Source: Brevundimonas sp. NIBR11
GTDB lineage: Bacteria; Pseudomonadota; Alphaproteobacteria; Caulobacterales; Caulobacteraceae
Assembly: GCF_027912535.1 (NCBI RefSeq)
Contig: NZ_CP115465.1
Location: forward strand, 45,001-109,000
DNA: 64,000 nt
Direction of reading: 5' to 3'
Under the pieces are notes generated by a model. The model did no database searches, was not told the DNA's origin, and was given only the letters and a program-made list of their open reading frames with translations. Shown here one piece after another: positions 45,941 to 54,512 of this stretch (positions are counted from its first letter, which is position 1; each line of letters starts with the position of its first letter). The position numbers and the translations under genes are program-made.

Positions 45941-46056
45941 TCCGGTCGAACTCCCATGGGCATCCGCTCTGGCGAGCGGCCGTTCCGCTTGCTGTTCCGC
46001 GCCGAGAGGCTTATCACGCCCGCCTCCCTTCGCAGACGCACAAAACCGAGCCGACC

Positions 46057-46620
46057 ATGAACATCGACGCCATTCCCGTCGGTCCGAACCCGCCCTGGGA
46101 CCTGAACGTCATCATCGAGATCCCGCAAGGGGGCCTGCCGGTCAAATACGAGATGGACAAGGCGTCGGGCGCCCTGTTCGTGGACCGTTTCCTGCACACC
46201 GCCATGTACTATCCGGGCAACTACGGTTTCGTGCCGCACACCCTGGCCGACGACGGCGACCCCTGCGACGTGATCGTCCTCAACCCGACGCCGGTGGTCC
46301 CGGGCTGCGTCATCCGCTCGCGCCCGATCGGCGTCCTGATGATGGAAGACGAGGCCGGCGGCGACGACAAGATCCTGGCTGTGCCGGTGGATTCCCTGCA
46401 CCCCTATTACACCGACATCGCGTCGTACCGTCAGCTGCCGACCATCATGGTCGAGCAGATCGAACACTTCTTCACCCGCTACAAGGATCTGGAGAAGAAC
46501 AAGTCGGTGCGCGTGAAGCGCTGGGGCGACGCCGGCGAGGCCGCCGAACTGATCGCCCAGGGCATGAAGGCCTATGACGAAAAGGCCAAGAGCGAAGGCA
46601 AGGCGGCCAACGCCGCCTGA
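46057..46620 (+). CDS. ppa: Inorganic pyrophosphatase
   Basis: 187 residues, family I. It hydrolyses pyrophosphate released by biosynthesis. Active-site residues are present: [41 protein letters not shown] with the DGDPxD signature, and [12 protein letters not shown]. Normal length and start. The promoter is probably in the 116-bp gap shared with the divergent DUF599 gene. Confidence 0.97.
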   Translation: MNIDAIPVGPNPPWDLNVIIEIPQGGLPVKYEMDKASGALFVDRFLHTAMYYPGNYGFVPHTLADDGDPCDVIVLNPTPVVPGCVIRSRPIGVLMMEDEAGGDDKILAVPVDSLHPYYTDIASYRQLPTIMVEQIEHFFTRYKDLEKNKSVRVKRWGDAGEAAELIAQGMKAYDEKAKSEGKAANAA

Positions 46621-46643
46621 TCCTTTCGCACCGCGCCTCCCTG

Positions 46644-46677
46644 TCCGTGGAGCCCCGCGAGGGCTGGGGTCCACGGA
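46644..46677 (+). terminator. Hairpin after ppa
   Basis: TCCGTGGA (46644-46651) pairs with TCCACGGA (46670-46677) with an inner CCCC/GGGG pairing. No T-run follows, so termination may be inefficient. Confidence 0.5.
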
Positions 46678-46756
46678 GTGGGACGGCTGGACGAGACGCC
46701 TGCCTGCTGATTGGGGGTGGGATTCGCAATCTGGACCCAGCCATCGCGGCGGCGAC

Positions 46757-46817
46757 GCTTTCGTCCGTTACGTCCGTTTCGTCATGGTGCTTTTCGTCCG
46801 GACCGACGGACGAAAGC
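46757..46817. promoter_or_regulatory. Operator-like repeats upstream of a flavin oxidoreductase
   Basis: GCTTTCGTCCG (46757-46767) recurs as GCTTTTCGTCCG (46789-46800) and in inverse as CGGACGAAAGC (46807-46817); the last two form a 9-bp perfect stem with a 6-nt loop. A further CGTCCG lies at 46771-46776. The set is 57 bp before the start codon of the downstream gene. Confidence 0.5.
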
Positions 46818-46873
46818 CGAACGGTCCGAGGCGACTGATTGCGGGGTCGGTCGTCGACCCCATATGGCGGGGG

Positions 46874-47875
46874 ATGGCAACGCTCTCTGTTCTCGATCTC
46901 GCCCCGGTGCCCGAGGGCTCCGACGTCTCGCAGGCTCTGGCCAACACGCTCGACCTGGCTCGGCACGCCGAGCGGCTGGGCTACAACCGCTACTGGTTGG
47001 CCGAGCATCACAACATGGCGGGTATCGCCTCGGCGGCCACCTCGGTGGTGATCGGGGCGGTGGCGGGGGCGACGAAGACGATCCGTGTCGGCGCCGGCGG
47101 GGTCATGCTGCCCAACCATGCACCGCTGGTGATCGCCGAGCAGTTCGGGACCCTGAACGCCCTCTATCCGGGCCGGATCGACCTGGGTCTGGGGCGCGCG
47201 CCGGGATCGGATCAGGCCACCGCCCGCGCTCTTCGCCGCACGCTTCAGGGCGATGTCGACGCCTTCCCCCAGGACGTGATGGAGCTGATGCACTGGTTCG
47301 AGCCCGCCGAGGCCGATCAGCGCATCCGCGCCAACCCCGGCGAGGGTCAGGACATCCCGGTCTGGATCCTCGGCTCCTCGACCTACGGCGCCCAGCTGGC
47401 CGCTCATCTGGGCCTGCCCTACGCCTTCGCCAGCCATTTCGCCCCATCGGAAATGATGTCGGCGATCCGCATCTACCGCGAGACCTTCCGGCCCTCGGCG
47501 CGCCTTGCGAGGCCCTATCTGATGCTGGGCTACAACGTCTTCGCCGCCGAGACCGATGCGGCGGCCCAACTGCTGTTCTCCTCGGTCCAGCAGGCCTTCG
47601 TGAACCTCCGGACCGGCCGGCCCGGCAAGCTTCCGCCGCCGAAGCCCGGATATGCCGAAAGCCTCGGGGACGCGGAACGGGGCATGATCGCTCAGGCCCT
47701 GGCCTGTTCGGCGGTGGGCTCGCCCAAGACTGTGCGCGCGGCGATCGACGCCTTCGTGGGCCGGACGGGCGCCGACGAACTGATGATCACCAGCCAGATA
47801 TGGGACCACGCGGCGCGGGTGCGCTCGCTGGAACTGCTGTCGGAAGCGATGGGCGAGGGTCGCGCGGCCGCCTAG
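46874..47875 (+). CDS. LLM-class flavin-dependent oxidoreductase (MsnO8/YhbW-like)
   Basis: 333 residues. Start at 46874 gives the family N-terminus [14 protein letters not shown]. Further hallmarks are [55 protein letters not shown] and [14 protein letters not shown]. This is the branch of luciferase-like enzymes found singly in many proteobacteria, with unknown substrates; some are annotated MsnO8. It needs reduced FMN. Its stop shares CTAG with the converging gene. Confidence 0.9.
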   Translation: MATLSVLDLAPVPEGSDVSQALANTLDLARHAERLGYNRYWLAEHHNMAGIASAATSVVIGAVAGATKTIRVGAGGVMLPNHAPLVIAEQFGTLNALYPGRIDLGLGRAPGSDQATARALRRTLQGDVDAFPQDVMELMHWFEPAEADQRIRANPGEGQDIPVWILGSSTYGAQLAAHLGLPYAFASHFAPSEMMSAIRIYRETFRPSARLARPYLMLGYNVFAAETDAAAQLLFSSVQQAFVNLRTGRPGKLPPPKPGYAESLGDAERGMIAQALACSAVGSPKTVRAAIDAFVGRTGADELMITSQIWDHAARVRSLELLSEAMGEGRAAA

Positions 47876-48525
47876 ACGGGCTTCTTCTTCCTCGGCGCGC
47901 GGGGCTTGCGCGGCGGCTTGGCGGGGGCTTCGGGATCGGCCGCCGCTTTCGGTACGGGGCCAGGATCCGGCTGCGGAGAGGGCAGGGCGTCCGACGGCGT
48001 CGTCAGCTTCAGCTTGGACGTCTCCCGCCAGGAGATCAGGTCCTGAAGCTCCCGCCAGTCGACGCCCAGACGGATCGCGGTTTCGATGTCGTCGCCCGGC
48101 TCACCGGGTTCGCGACCCAGCAGGCGCTGTTTCAGATGCCGACAGGTGGCCAGGAGGTTCGAGGCCGCCTGCAACTCGGCCGGCGCGCCGGAAAAGCGAC
48201 CGATGTCCTCCAGGGTCGCATAGCGCCATCCTTGCTCAGGCGGGTTGGACAGCAGCATCGACCACCGCATCCCCGCGTCGATGTGCTCGCCCAGGAAGAC
48301 CCATCCGTCGGTCGAGGGCCCGCGCCGGTAGTGGCCGGGCTGGGTCGGAAGGCCGTACTCGGCGTAGACCTGCAAGGCCAGTTTCTCGACCTTGGCCATG
48401 ATCGGCAGGACAGCGGTCGACGCCTTGCCCGCGCGTTCCCAGACATCGGCCGCCACTGCCACTGCCGACCGTTGGCGATCGCGGAGACCGCGATTGCCCA
48501 GAAGCCAGTCTTTCCAGGCCGGCAT
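47872..48525 (-). CDS. Hypothetical protein next to capsule genes
   Basis: 217 residues, soluble. N-terminal [29 protein letters not shown] leads into a mixed helical domain; the last 45 residues are low-complexity Pro/Lys/Ala-rich and end in a basic tail ([10 protein letters not shown]). I do not recognise the family. It starts 4 bp after the Wza-like gene's stop on the same strand, so it is probably cotranscribed with the polysaccharide genes. Confidence 0.65.
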   Translation of the reverse strand: MPAWKDWLLGNRGLRDRQRSAVAVAADVWERAGKASTAVLPIMAKVEKLALQVYAEYGLPTQPGHYRRGPSTDGWVFLGEHIDAGMRWSMLLSNPPEQGWRYATLEDIGRFSGAPAELQAASNLLATCRHLKQRLLGREPGEPGDDIETAIRLGVDWRELQDLISWRETSKLKLTTPSDALPSPQPDPGPVPKAAADPEAPAKPPRKPRAPRKKKPV

Positions 48526-48529
48526 CCGG

Positions 48530-49663
48530 CTAGTCGTTGTTCAGCGTGCTCGCCACCGTCACATCGTAGGCGACGCGGGTGACCTGTTGGACGAGGCCGA
48601 AGAACTTGCCGATCTCGGCCGACAGCGCGCGCGGGGCGTAGATGATGTCGCGCGGCTGGATCAGGAAGCTCGAGGCCGTGAAGAAGCCGACGCCTTCCTC
48701 CAGGTTCAGGCGATAGACGATCGGCACCCCCTGGGTGGTGGCAGGCTGGGTGACGCCGAGCGCCTGGGCCACCTCGGGACGCTCGAAGCGGAAGATCAGC
48801 ACCGAGCGCGCGTTCGCCGCCGAGTCGTTCAGGCCGCCCGAGCGGCTCAGCGCGTCGGCCAGGGTGAATTCGCCGGCGGGCATGTCCTGCTGGGTGACCG
48901 CGCTCAGGGCGCCGAAGGAGGAGAAGCGACGCGGCTGGTAGACGAGGTTGATCTGGTCGCCGCTCTGCAGGCGGACATTCTCTTCGAAGCGGCTCGTGAC
49001 GGCCGTCAGCGGCGCCGCGAAGGTCTGATCGCCGCGCCGGATCTGGACTTCGACATCCTGGTTCGGCCGCGAGGCGCCGCCCCTGGCCGCGATGACGTCC
49101 AGGATGGTGTCGGCGTTGGTCGAAAGGGGCGCGCGGCCCGGTTGACGGACCTCGCCCAGAACGGTGACGGCGTTGGAGACGTTGGTCGCGACGGTGACGC
49201 TGACCTGAGGATTGCCGACCCGGCCGATCAGGGCCCGGCGGATGGCGCCCTGCGCCTCCGTCGTGGTCATGCCGGCCACTTGAACGGCGCCCGCGAAGGG
49301 CACGGTCACCGCACCGCTGCGGTCCACCGTCACCGGGGGGAGGCTCTGACTGCCGGACCGGATATTGGACGCGCCGCCGCCGAACAGGGAGCCGCTGGGC
49401 TCGAAGATGGCGATCGCGAGCTGGTCGCCCTCGCCGATGACATCGACGGGGGCAAGGCTGGCCGCCCCGACGAGGGAGCCGTACGCCCCGCCGCCGACGG
49501 CCTTGATCCGCTCCGCCGCAGCGTAGTCGAGGTCGACGATCGCATAGTCGGCGTTCTCGACCGCTCCGCGCACGACGGCGCTGTTCGAAGGCCCGTCGCG
49601 GGGAAGGGTCGAGCAGCCGCCGAGGATGGCGACGATCGTGAGGGCGAGGATGGATCGCGTCAT
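48530..49663 (-). CDS. Polysaccharide export outer-membrane lipoprotein, Wza/KpsD type
   Basis: 377 residues. Lipoprotein signal with LGGC (Cys17). The Poly_export domain is marked by DVIGEGDQLAIAIFEPSG and VTVDRSGAVTVPFAGAVQVAGMTTTEAQGAIRRAL, followed by two SLBB-type modules (VTVLGEVRQPGRAPL; MPAGEFTLADALSRSGGL) and a C-terminal amphipathic region, as in BexD/CtrA-type capsule exporters. It should form the outer-membrane channel for a capsule or exopolysaccharide. The start at 49663 is chosen for the signal peptide. Confidence 0.9.
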   Translation of the reverse strand: MTRSILALTIVAILGGCSTLPRDGPSNSAVVRGAVENADYAIVDLDYAAAERIKAVGGGAYGSLVGAASLAPVDVIGEGDQLAIAIFEPSGSLFGGGASNIRSGSQSLPPVTVDRSGAVTVPFAGAVQVAGMTTTEAQGAIRRALIGRVGNPQVSVTVATNVSNAVTVLGEVRQPGRAPLSTNADTILDVIAARGGASRPNQDVEVQIRRGDQTFAAPLTAVTSRFEENVRLQSGDQINLVYQPRRFSSFGALSAVTQQDMPAGEFTLADALSRSGGLNDSAANARSVLIFRFERPEVAQALGVTQPATTQGVPIVYRLNLEEGVGFFTASSFLIQPRDIIYAPRALSAEIGKFFGLVQQVTRVAYDVTVASTLNND

Positions 49664-49753
49664 GGTGTTCGAACTCAGCAGCACAGCGTTGTGATTACCG
49701 GCCTTTGGGCGGCGGCGCCAGCGCGGTCGTTGTCCCGACCGCAGGGAAACGTC

Positions 49754-51007
49754 TCAGTCGGTGAGCCCGACCCGCCGCCCGACCTCGGCGAAATGGCTGG
49801 CCCAGGTCGGCGGCGTGAACGGCCCGGCCTCGGGGCGATGGCGCGTGGCCTTCTCCAACGCGTCGAGCCAACCCAGTCCGTCCAGAGGATCGATCAGCTG
49901 TGCGCCGGGGACCAGCTCGCGGTGGACCGGGATGTCGGAGGCGATAAGGGGCACGCCGAGCGCCGAGGCCTCGACCGCCGGCAGGTCGAAGCCCTCCACC
50001 GAGGACGGAGCGACCAGTGCTCGCGCGCTGGCCATCAGGGTGGCGAGCGCCGAATCCGGCAGGTCGGCCGCCTGATGCACCAGGCCGCGCAGAGCGGGCG
50101 AGCGTTCCAGGTGGTCCAGCACCGCCTCGTTCTCCCAGCCATAGCGGCCGACGAGAACCAGCTGGGGCGCGGCGTCGCCCATCCGCTCGTACAGCCGCCG
50201 CCACAGGGTCAGGAGAAAGGCCAGGTTCTTGCGCGCCTCGATCGTGCCGATGTGCACAAAATAGGGCCGGGGCGTCGCCGCCGTCAGCGGCGTCAGGAAG
50301 GTGGGCTCCAGTCCGAGGTGGACGGCGTGAATGGGCGGCGGCTGGACGCCCTCACGCGCCGCGAAGGCGGCCAGTTCTTCGGCGGTGTACTGCGAGTTGA
50401 CCACGATGCGGGAGGCGTTTCGAAGGGTGTTCAGCACCCGCTTGCGGTGCTTGTCCTCGTCGCCGGGGCGACAGAACTCGGGGTGGGTGATCGGGATCAG
50501 ATCGTGCAGGAAGACGATCCGCTCGATGTTCCGCTCGTGCAACTCGGACAGGATTCGCCCGTCGCCCAGGCCGGTGTGGCCCACGTTGAAGTAGACGGCG
50601 CTGTCCGGCAATTTCTGGGCCCAGCGAGACCGGAAGAACTGCTTCCACACCCGGCGACGGCGGCCCAGGGTCTTCGCCGGATCGGCCGGCGGCGTACCGA
50701 TGACGGACTCTGACGATTTCGCATCGCTGCTGAGGGCGGTCATCAGCCGCATCTCGTCCTCGGTCAGGGAGCGTTCGAAGAAAGCCCCCGTCCAGCGGGA
50801 CCGCAGCGTCGCCACGCATTCGCGGAACCAGGCCTCGTCCACGGCGACGAGCTGGTCGTTGCGTCCGCGCACCGGCGTCACCTGGACGTCGGGCAGGGAC
50901 AGCAGCCACTCGGCGTAGGCCAGGCAGACGCGGTCCACTCCCGTCGGCGCGGTTCGTTCGACCCGGCTCAGCAGTCGGCTGGCGTCGAAGAGGACCGACC
51001 GCGTCAC
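49754..51007 (-). CDS. Glycosyltransferase, GT4 family
   Basis: 417 residues. The C-terminal GT-B domain has YFVHIGTIEARKNLAFLLTLWRRL, LVLVGRYGWEN, and the nucleotide-sugar site APSSVEGFDLPAVEASALGVPLIASD. The N-terminal domain contains FLHDLIPITHPEF, common in GT4 mannosyl/rhamnosyl transferases of capsule loci. Start is GTG at 51007, overlapping the upstream transferase stop (GTGA). Sugar specificity cannot be told. Confidence 0.9.
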   Translation of the reverse strand: MTRSVLFDASRLLSRVERTAPTGVDRVCLAYAEWLLSLPDVQVTPVRGRNDQLVAVDEAWFRECVATLRSRWTGAFFERSLTEDEMRLMTALSSDAKSSESVIGTPPADPAKTLGRRRRVWKQFFRSRWAQKLPDSAVYFNVGHTGLGDGRILSELHERNIERIVFLHDLIPITHPEFCRPGDEDKHRKRVLNTLRNASRIVVNSQYTAEELAAFAAREGVQPPPIHAVHLGLEPTFLTPLTAATPRPYFVHIGTIEARKNLAFLLTLWRRLYERMGDAAPQLVLVGRYGWENEAVLDHLERSPALRGLVHQAADLPDSALATLMASARALVAPSSVEGFDLPAVEASALGVPLIASDIPVHRELVPGAQLIDPLDGLGWLDALEKATRHRPEAGPFTPPTWASHFAEVGRRVGLTD

Positions 51008-52431
51008 GACAGGCCGAGGCGGCCGTACATGTCGGACAGCCGTCCCTGATAGGCCTCGACCGAGAATTTCGCGGCCTGGCCCAGGCCGCGACGGACCAGG
51101 TCTTCGCGCAGGGCCTCGTCGGCGTCCAGCGCACGCAGGCCCCGGGTCATCGCCTGAACGTCATAGGGATCGACGCTGATCGCGGCGTCCCCGGCCACCT
51201 CGGGCAAGGAGCCGCCGGTCGAGGTCAGGACAGCGGTCGACAGGGCCATCGATTCGAGCACCGGCAACCCGAAGCCTTCGTACAGAGAGGGGAACAAGGT
51301 CGCCTTCGCCCCGCGTATCAGGCTGATCAGCAGGGAGAAGGGCATGAACTCGTAGCGACGGATGCGTTGGGCGCTTGGCCCGCCGTCGCGCATCACCTGG
51401 TTCAGCAGGGCGGTCTCGCCCTCGTCAAGCCAGGCGCGACCCCCGACGATGACCAGAGGCGTCTCCAGACCCGAGGCCAGATAGGCCTCGACGATCCGGC
51501 CGAGGTTCTTCTTGGGCTCGATGGCTCCGAAGTGGAGGAAGTAGTCCTTCCAGCCGAGGTTGAAGACGCCTTCCAGCTCGATGGTCACATCGGCCTGCGA
51601 CCGGTTCGTCAAGGCTTCGGGCAGGTCGACGGCTTGATAGGTGTTGGTGACCCGGTCTTCGGGGACGTCCAGCATCCGGATCACGTCCTGGCGCGTCGTT
51701 TCGGACACAACGGCGATGTGGTCGGCGCGCCGGGCGATCATCTTGCACAAGGCCATATAGGTCGCCTTGTCTTCCATCGTCGTGTGCGGCAGGCGCAGCG
51801 GGATGAGGTCGTGGATCGTGTAGATGTTTGGCACGCCGCGTGCGTACAGGGGCACGGTGGCGGTCCACTGCATGGCGTCAGGCTTCCGGACCCCGCCAGA
51901 GACCTCGAATTCGACCGGAGTTTCCTTGCCGTAGGCGTTGAAGCTGCGGTTGGCGACGTGGAACAGGTCCTGCACAGCCCAGTAGGCGCTGGCTTCGGGG
52001 CGGCCGCCGCCGCGTGACGGCCAAACCACCTCGCCACTCGGCGTAATGGGCCAGGCCGTCTGTCCGAACCGGGTCATGAAGGTCCGGCGGAAACGTTCGA
52101 ATTTCCTCAACTTGGTCGGCGGCTTGTCGGCGTCGACCAGGGCCGCCTCGTTCACCACATTGCTAGTCGAGCGTTTGGCGGCAGGCCCATAGAGCACCTG
52201 TCCATTCATGCCCAGGCGTTGGATCGTCGACAGCAGGTTCCGCCCGTAGGTGGCGATCCCCGAGCCCTTGGCGAGGGCGATGTTGAAGCCGTCTATGCAG
52301 AGAGTGGCGTGGGATTTCGTCGGGGCGGCGCTGACCGTCACGCCCGGCGATCCAGATGCGGTCAGGTTCACAGAATCACGAGCAAGATCAGAGCTCAAGG
52401 GCTGATCTGCAGCAAAAGGCGACGTGTTCAA
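51004..52431 (-). CDS. Glycosyltransferase, GT4 family, with N-terminal extension
   Basis: 475 residues from TTG 52431 (AAGG six bases upstream); no ATG or GTG lies before the conserved CIDGFNIALAKGSGIATYGRNLL. Motifs: YTIHDLIPLRLPHTTM, FLHFGAIEPKKNLGRIVEAYL, LVIVGGRAW, FPSLYEGFGLPVLESMAL. The first 40 residues are Ser/Thr/Ala-rich and not conserved-looking. It is first of a tight minus-strand series with the second transferase. Confidence 0.88.
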   Translation of the reverse strand: MNTSPFAADQPLSSDLARDSVNLTASGSPGVTVSAAPTKSHATLCIDGFNIALAKGSGIATYGRNLLSTIQRLGMNGQVLYGPAAKRSTSNVVNEAALVDADKPPTKLRKFERFRRTFMTRFGQTAWPITPSGEVVWPSRGGGRPEASAYWAVQDLFHVANRSFNAYGKETPVEFEVSGGVRKPDAMQWTATVPLYARGVPNIYTIHDLIPLRLPHTTMEDKATYMALCKMIARRADHIAVVSETTRQDVIRMLDVPEDRVTNTYQAVDLPEALTNRSQADVTIELEGVFNLGWKDYFLHFGAIEPKKNLGRIVEAYLASGLETPLVIVGGRAWLDEGETALLNQVMRDGGPSAQRIRRYEFMPFSLLISLIRGAKATLFPSLYEGFGLPVLESMALSTAVLTSTGGSLPEVAGDAAISVDPYDVQAMTRGLRALDADEALREDLVRRGLGQAAKFSVEAYQGRLSDMYGRLGLS

Positions 52432-52535
52432 ATCCAGCCTTCGGCGTGGTTTTTCCGGACCGGCGCTAAGGTCGCGCGGCTGGCTTGCGGGGTAGACCCT
52501 TGCCTGTCGGGGGTCAACCGCAACCCGCTTGGCCG

Positions 52536-53531
52536 TCAGGAGACGTAACCCGCCTGCATCAGTTCGGCGACGTGGACGATGGCGACGGGCCGGCCGTTGT
52601 CGATCACGAACAGGTTGGAAATCTTGTTGGCGGTCAGCAGGTCGACGACGTCGCTCATCCTCTGGTCCGGAGACACCGTGATCGGGGACCGGCTCATGAT
52701 GTCGGCGGCGGTGATGCGGCCGATGTCCTGGGCAAAGGCGCGGCGGATGTCGCCGTCGGTGATCATCCCGGCCAGGGTTCCGTCGTCGTCCAGCACGGCC
52801 ACCGCGCCCTTGCGGCCCTCGGTGATGCGGGCGACAACATCGGCGAAGACGGCGTCCATCGACACGGTCGGCGGCGGAGCGTGGTTGTCGCCCATCCATT
52901 CGCGCACGCTCTGCAGGCTCATCCCCAGCGAGCCGCCCGGGTGGTGCATGCCGAAGTCGGTGGCCGAGAAGCCCCGCCGATCCATCAGCACCATGGCGAG
53001 CGCATCGCCGAGCGCCAAGGTCATCAGGGTCGAAGTGGTCGGCGCCAGGCCGTTGGCGCAGGCTTCGGCCACGCTGGGCATGATCAGCGGAACGGCCGAC
53101 ATTCGGGCCAGGAAGGACGACCCGCGCTGCGTCATGCCGATGACCGGGATGTCGTTGCGCTGGCAGAACAGCAGAGGGTCGCGCAGTTCCCGGCTCTCGC
53201 CCGAAGAAGAGATCGCCAGAAGGGTGGTGTCGCCGCGCAGCATGCCCAGGTCGCCGTGGCTCATCTCCGCCGGGTGGACGAAGAAGGCGTTGGTGCCGGT
53301 GGAGGCCAGGGTCGCGGCGATCTTGCCGCCGATGTGGCCAGACTTGCCCATGCCGGTGACGACGACATAGCCGCGGCGCGACAGGATGACGTCGCAGGCG
53401 CGGGCGATGCTGGAATCGACCGTCCGCTCCAGCGCCTGCAGGGCCTCGATGTTCAGCCGGATCACCTCGCGTGCGCGGTCGGTCATGGCGCCGACGGCTT
53501 CGGGCGTGGAGACGGGGGTGTCGAGGGGCAT
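52536..53531 (-). CDS. kdsD: Arabinose-5-phosphate isomerase, KpsF/KdsD
   Basis: 331 residues. SIS domain with VVVTGMGKSGHIGGKIAATLASTGTNAFFVHPAEMSHGDLGML and the catalytic-region HHPGGSLG, followed by two CBS domains (TEGRKGAVAVLDDDGTLAGMITDGDIRR; NLFVIDNGRPVAIVHVAEL). It makes arabinose 5-phosphate, the precursor of KDO for lipopolysaccharide or capsule linkers. Its position beside Wza-like and GT4 genes favours a capsule-associated KpsF role. Start 53531 (MPLDTPVS). Confidence 0.93.
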   Translation of the reverse strand: MPLDTPVSTPEAVGAMTDRAREVIRLNIEALQALERTVDSSIARACDVILSRRGYVVVTGMGKSGHIGGKIAATLASTGTNAFFVHPAEMSHGDLGMLRGDTTLLAISSSGESRELRDPLLFCQRNDIPVIGMTQRGSSFLARMSAVPLIMPSVAEACANGLAPTTSTLMTLALGDALAMVLMDRRGFSATDFGMHHPGGSLGMSLQSVREWMGDNHAPPPTVSMDAVFADVVARITEGRKGAVAVLDDDGTLAGMITDGDIRRAFAQDIGRITAADIMSRSPITVSPDQRMSDVVDLLTANKISNLFVIDNGRPVAIVHVAELMQAGYVS

Positions 53532-53738
53532 GGCGGTGGTCCTTGGGCGGCGCTTTTTCGCGGCGTCTATCTTTGTGATCTGCGGGAATTGCCCCATTCG
53601 ACCGGGTTTCACAATCCGGCCGGACGGAGGGATCCACCTGGCGAGGATCGGCCGTAACGCAAGTTCACGGTAAAAGCGGTCAACCTTTGCCGGACGGGCG
53701 CGTTGGGGATGGGGGCTGCACAACACGTCTGGAATTTC

Positions 53739-54512
53739 ATGCCGTCTGACACCGGAACCCTGATCAGGACTCTGCCCGCGCCCCCCGTGGCGATCACGCG
53801 ACCGCTGGCGCTATTCCTTGACCTGGACGGCGTGCTGGCGCCCATGGCTCCCACCCCGGACGCGGTGATCGCAAATCCGCGTCGCACCGCGGTGCTCAGC
53901 CGGCTGGACCGGGCTCTGGACGGGCGTCTGGCGATCGTAAGCGGTAGGACCCTAGCCGAGATCGATCGCATCGCCGAAGGCGCGTCGCCCGCCGCTGCGG
54001 GCGTCCACGGCCTGGAGCGGCGTCGCCGCGACGGGGACATCGATCGTCCCGCGCCCTCGCCCGGCGTGGCCGAGGCCTTGGCCGCCTTCCGGGATTTCGC
54101 GGCCGATCGGCCCGGCGTCATCGTCGAGGACAAGTCGATCTCGACCGGTCTTCATTATCGCCAGTCGCCCGACAGCGCGGACGAGGCGTTGGTTCTGGCC
54201 CGGACTCTCGCCAGGCGCACGGGCCTGACGCTGCAACCCGGACACATGGTTCTGGAACTGCGCACGCCCGGCGCGGACAAGGGCGGGGCGGTGACCGCAT
54301 TCATGGCCGAGGCCCCGTTCGCCGGTGCGACGCCGGTCATGCTGGGTGACGATCTGACCGACGAGGCGGGCTTCCGCGCCGCAGAGGCGTTCGGCGGCTT
54401 CGGCGTTCTCGTCGGCCCCTACCGCAACACGGCTGCCCGCTACGGCCTGAGCGGCGTGCCCGAGGTGCTCGACTGGCTCGAAGCCGTCGCCGATGCGGAG
54501 ATTTCGGCATGA
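53739..54512 (+). CDS. otsB: Trehalose-6-phosphate phosphatase
   Basis: 257 residues. HAD-type phosphatase with DLDGVLAP (nucleophile Asp28, acid Asp30), AIVSGRTLAEI, KGGAVTAFM and GDDLTDEAGFRAAEAFGG. It removes phosphate from trehalose 6-phosphate. Starts further upstream (53709 ATG or 53703 TTG) exist; 53739 has GGA upstream and fits the family. Its stop overlaps the start of the GH15 gene (ATGA). Confidence 0.93.
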   Translation: MPSDTGTLIRTLPAPPVAITRPLALFLDLDGVLAPMAPTPDAVIANPRRTAVLSRLDRALDGRLAIVSGRTLAEIDRIAEGASPAAAGVHGLERRRRDGDIDRPAPSPGVAEALAAFRDFAADRPGVIVEDKSISTGLHYRQSPDSADEALVLARTLARRTGLTLQPGHMVLELRTPGADKGGAVTAFMAEAPFAGATPVMLGDDLTDEAGFRAAEAFGGFGVLVGPYRNTAARYGLSGVPEVLDWLEAVADAEISA

